The notes beneath the pieces are model-generated. The model worked only from the letters and a program-made list of their open reading frames with translations, ran no database searches and had not been told where the DNA came from. From NCBI GenBank assembly GCA_937884235.1, contig CALGBT010000617.1, positions 1 through 6,886 of the forward strand: 6,886 nucleotides of DNA, in the 5' to 3' direction. A program made the position numbers and the translations under genes. Position 1 is the first letter of the stretch. Each line of letters begins with the position of its first letter. Shown piece after piece: positions 5,652 through 6,886 of this stretch. The stretch is from an uncultured Pseudomonadota bacterium. GTDB lineage: Bacteria; Myxococcota_A; UBA9042; CAIXZC01.

Positions 5652-6680
5652 ATGAAGAAAGGCCGACATCTCTTTTGGAGTGCCTTGCTGGTCGTGCTGG
5701 CCGTTGCTTGTGGCGGCGAGGATCCCGCCCTGGAGCAGGAGAATCCCAATTACGGGCGTTTCCTGGCCGATGGGCGACGGGTTGTGGACGACGTTGCTCC
5801 AGTTCCGGACAGTGGGGAGGGGCGGGGCGGCGATGTGCCGGGGCTGCTGGATGTCCGGTGGGGCCCTGATGTGGCGGTGGTCGCAGACGTTGCCTCCGGT
5901 CCCGACTATCTGCCGGCAGATGTGGGTTGTATTCCGGGAACCAAGTGTTACGAGGACGACTGGAAGATCATGGGGTCATCGGTGATCATCAACATGAATG
6001 AAGAGGCTTACAACCCCGACTGGTACCTTTTCGACGTATTGCCACCGGCCTCCAAGACCATCACTTTCTCCATCAAAAGCACTGGCTTCAATCAGCTCAA
6101 TCTGGTTGATGTCTTTCTGGCCTCCGGGGGCAACCCGGCAATCTCCATGGAGTGGACTTCTCCCGGCTTGCCGGCTTCGTTGCCGCAAGTCCTGCAGCCC
6201 GGCGAGTCGGTCACCGGCAAGTTGCACTATCAGCCTGACAATGGCACGCCGGCTACGCCATCAGTCTTCACGGTCTGGTCAAGCGACCCCGACCATCTGG
6301 TGCGCACCGTCCTCCTGAAGCCCAAAGAGCAGGGTCCGGACATCGTTCTGCCCATCTCTGCAGTGAACTTCGGGTGCGGCAATTACTGTTTCGGGCAGGA
6401 TTTCTCCATTGAGAATGCTGGCAACAAGGATCTCATAATCCAGTCGACCGCTTTTGAGAAGGTCGGCGGCGAGTGGACTGCCGACGCACCGGGGCCCGGC
6501 ACAGTTCTCTCACCCAAGGGAATGCCGGGTTACTCTCCCCTCCTGTTGTCCCTCAACTACTGTGACGTTGACGGCAATTACAGTAACGATTCCAATGTCT
6601 TCCAGATATTCACCAACGATCCTGATGAGAACCCCGCCAAGATCCATCTCAACGTCATGTTGCCTGACGGCTGCCCGTGA
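5652..6680 (+). CDS. Lipoprotein with Asp-Val-rich linker and two Ig-like (ASH/choice-of-anchor-D-like) domains
   Basis: The 342-residue precursor (from the ATG at 5652) starts MKKGRHLFW, followed by a hydrophobic core and a lipobox-like LAVAC, so Cys20 would be lipidated after signal peptidase II cleavage. The -3 residue is Ala, a tolerated rather than ideal lipobox. Residues about 41-92 form a disordered, Asp-Val-rich linker. Two beta-rich modules follow: about 104-224 (ITFSIKSTG, LQPGESVTGKLHY, FTVWSSDPDH) and about 230-337 (DFSIENAGNKDLII, FQIFTNDPDENP). The pattern of intact strands ending in SDP/NDP turns is that of ASH or choice-of-anchor-D Ig-like repeats, common in large-genome Deltaproteobacteria. 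Cys93, 99, 242, 246, 304 and 341 could form disulfides outside the cytoplasm. GGAGG at 5641-5645 supports this start over the in-frame ATG at 5631. Probably a surface or periplasmic lipoprotein; no ligand can be inferred. Confidence 0.82.
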   Translation: MKKGRHLFWSALLVVLAVACGGEDPALEQENPNYGRFLADGRRVVDDVAPVPDSGEGRGGDVPGLLDVRWGPDVAVVADVASGPDYLPADVGCIPGTKCYEDDWKIMGSSVIINMNEEAYNPDWYLFDVLPPASKTITFSIKSTGFNQLNLVDVFLASGGNPAISMEWTSPGLPASLPQVLQPGESVTGKLHYQPDNGTPATPSVFTVWSSDPDHLVRTVLLKPKEQGPDIVLPISAVNFGCGNYCFGQDFSIENAGNKDLIIQSTAFEKVGGEWTADAPGPGTVLSPKGMPGYSPLLLSLNYCDVDGNYSNDSNVFQIFTNDPDENPAKIHLNVMLPDGCP

Positions 6681-6715
6681 AAGTACTGTGCCTGGGATGA
6701 ACAGCGATGAACTGC

Positions 6716-6744
6716 TTGACCTGGGCGCCGCGTTTCTGGATTAT
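6716..6744 (+). promoter_or_regulatory. Predicted promoter for the right-edge gene
   Basis: TTGACC (6716-6721, five of six) and GATTAT (6739-6744, four of six) are separated by 17 bases, and GGAGG (6761-6765) follows before the ATG at 6773. The arrangement suggests that the last gene is transcribed on its own, although read-through from the lipoprotein gene is also possible because no terminator is visible at 6681-6715. Confidence 0.42.
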
Positions 6745-6772
6745 TGGGGTCGGACACAAGGGAGGGACAACC

Positions 6773-6886
6773 ATGAAGAAGGCGCTTATCGGACTGGCTC
6801 TGGTCGTCGTTGTGGGTGCAGGTATCTGGACCTTAGGGTTCGTCGCAAAAAAAACTGATCGTCTATCGTTTGTGCTCATTGCTGGG
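6773..6886 (+). CDS. N-terminal fragment of an exported or membrane-anchored protein (partial)
   Basis: Thirty-eight codons are open to the right edge. They begin MKKALIGLALVVVVGAGIW, a short Lys-rich start and an uninterrupted hydrophobic helix (about residues 4-25) typical of a signal peptide or N-terminal membrane anchor, and continue with FVAKKTDRL. There is no lipobox Cys. GGAGG at 6761-6765 lies seven bases upstream, which supports the start. The product cannot be named because the rest lies outside the window. Confidence 0.7.
   Translation, partial: MKKALIGLALVVVVGAGIWTLGFVAKKTDRLSFVLIAG

Noticed and set aside
6688..6858. Short plus-strand frame (MNSDELLDLGAAFLDYW... from 6697, or a GTG at 6688) between the lipoprotein gene and the right-edge gene
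   Set aside because: The first 20 or so residues look protein-like, but there is no ribosome site, the last half overlaps the better-supported gene at 6773 in another frame, and that part reads as Arg/Gly-rich shadow sequence.

Overview
The window looks like a bacterial chromosome segment of moderately high GC. The gene content suggests a Myxococcota/Deltaproteobacteria-type organism. It has a Hanks-type Ser/Thr kinase with an N-terminal zinc-ribbon stub and a PEGA-like tail, a secreted TPR-PEGA protein, and a lipoprotein whose Asp-Val-rich linker leads into two Ig-like domains. This assignment rests on family composition only; there is no rRNA or other marker gene. No tRNA, rRNA, CRISPR array, IS element or phage gene was seen.

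Layout, left to right. Bases 1-51 may be the last codons of an upstream gene, followed by a weak terminator-like hairpin (58-80) and a sigma70-like promoter (79-107). Next comes a plus-strand pair: the membrane-anchored kinase (140-1885) and, by a GTGA overlap, the TPR-PEGA membrane protein (1882-2832). After a 47-base gap come an AmrS-type radical SAM enzyme (2880-3893) and, by an ATGA overlap, a 58-residue twin-arginine protein (3890-4066) that is easily missed. The two converging gene sets share a single CTAG (4063-4066) as stop codons. On the minus strand, reading right to left, a SWIM zinc-finger protein with a long acidic tail (5536-4901) is followed 10 bases later by a SpoIIM/DUF95-like multi-pass membrane protein (4890-4063). 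A 115-base divergent promoter region (5537-5651) separates these from a plus-strand lipoprotein (5652-6680). A last gene with its own promoter starts at 6773 and runs off the right edge.

How the genes may work together (inference). The kinase and TPR-PEGA protein are translationally coupled, and both carry an envelope-facing PEGA-like region, so they probably form a signalling pair across the inner membrane. AmrS and the Tat microprotein are coupled in the same way. The usual AmrS partners (MEMO-like and AMMECR1-like proteins) are not in the window. The SWIM and SpoIIM-like genes form a two-gene unit of unknown function. Nothing here proves a new defence or mobile system. The least explained elements are the AmrS-Tat microprotein pair and the SWIM/SpoIIM pair.
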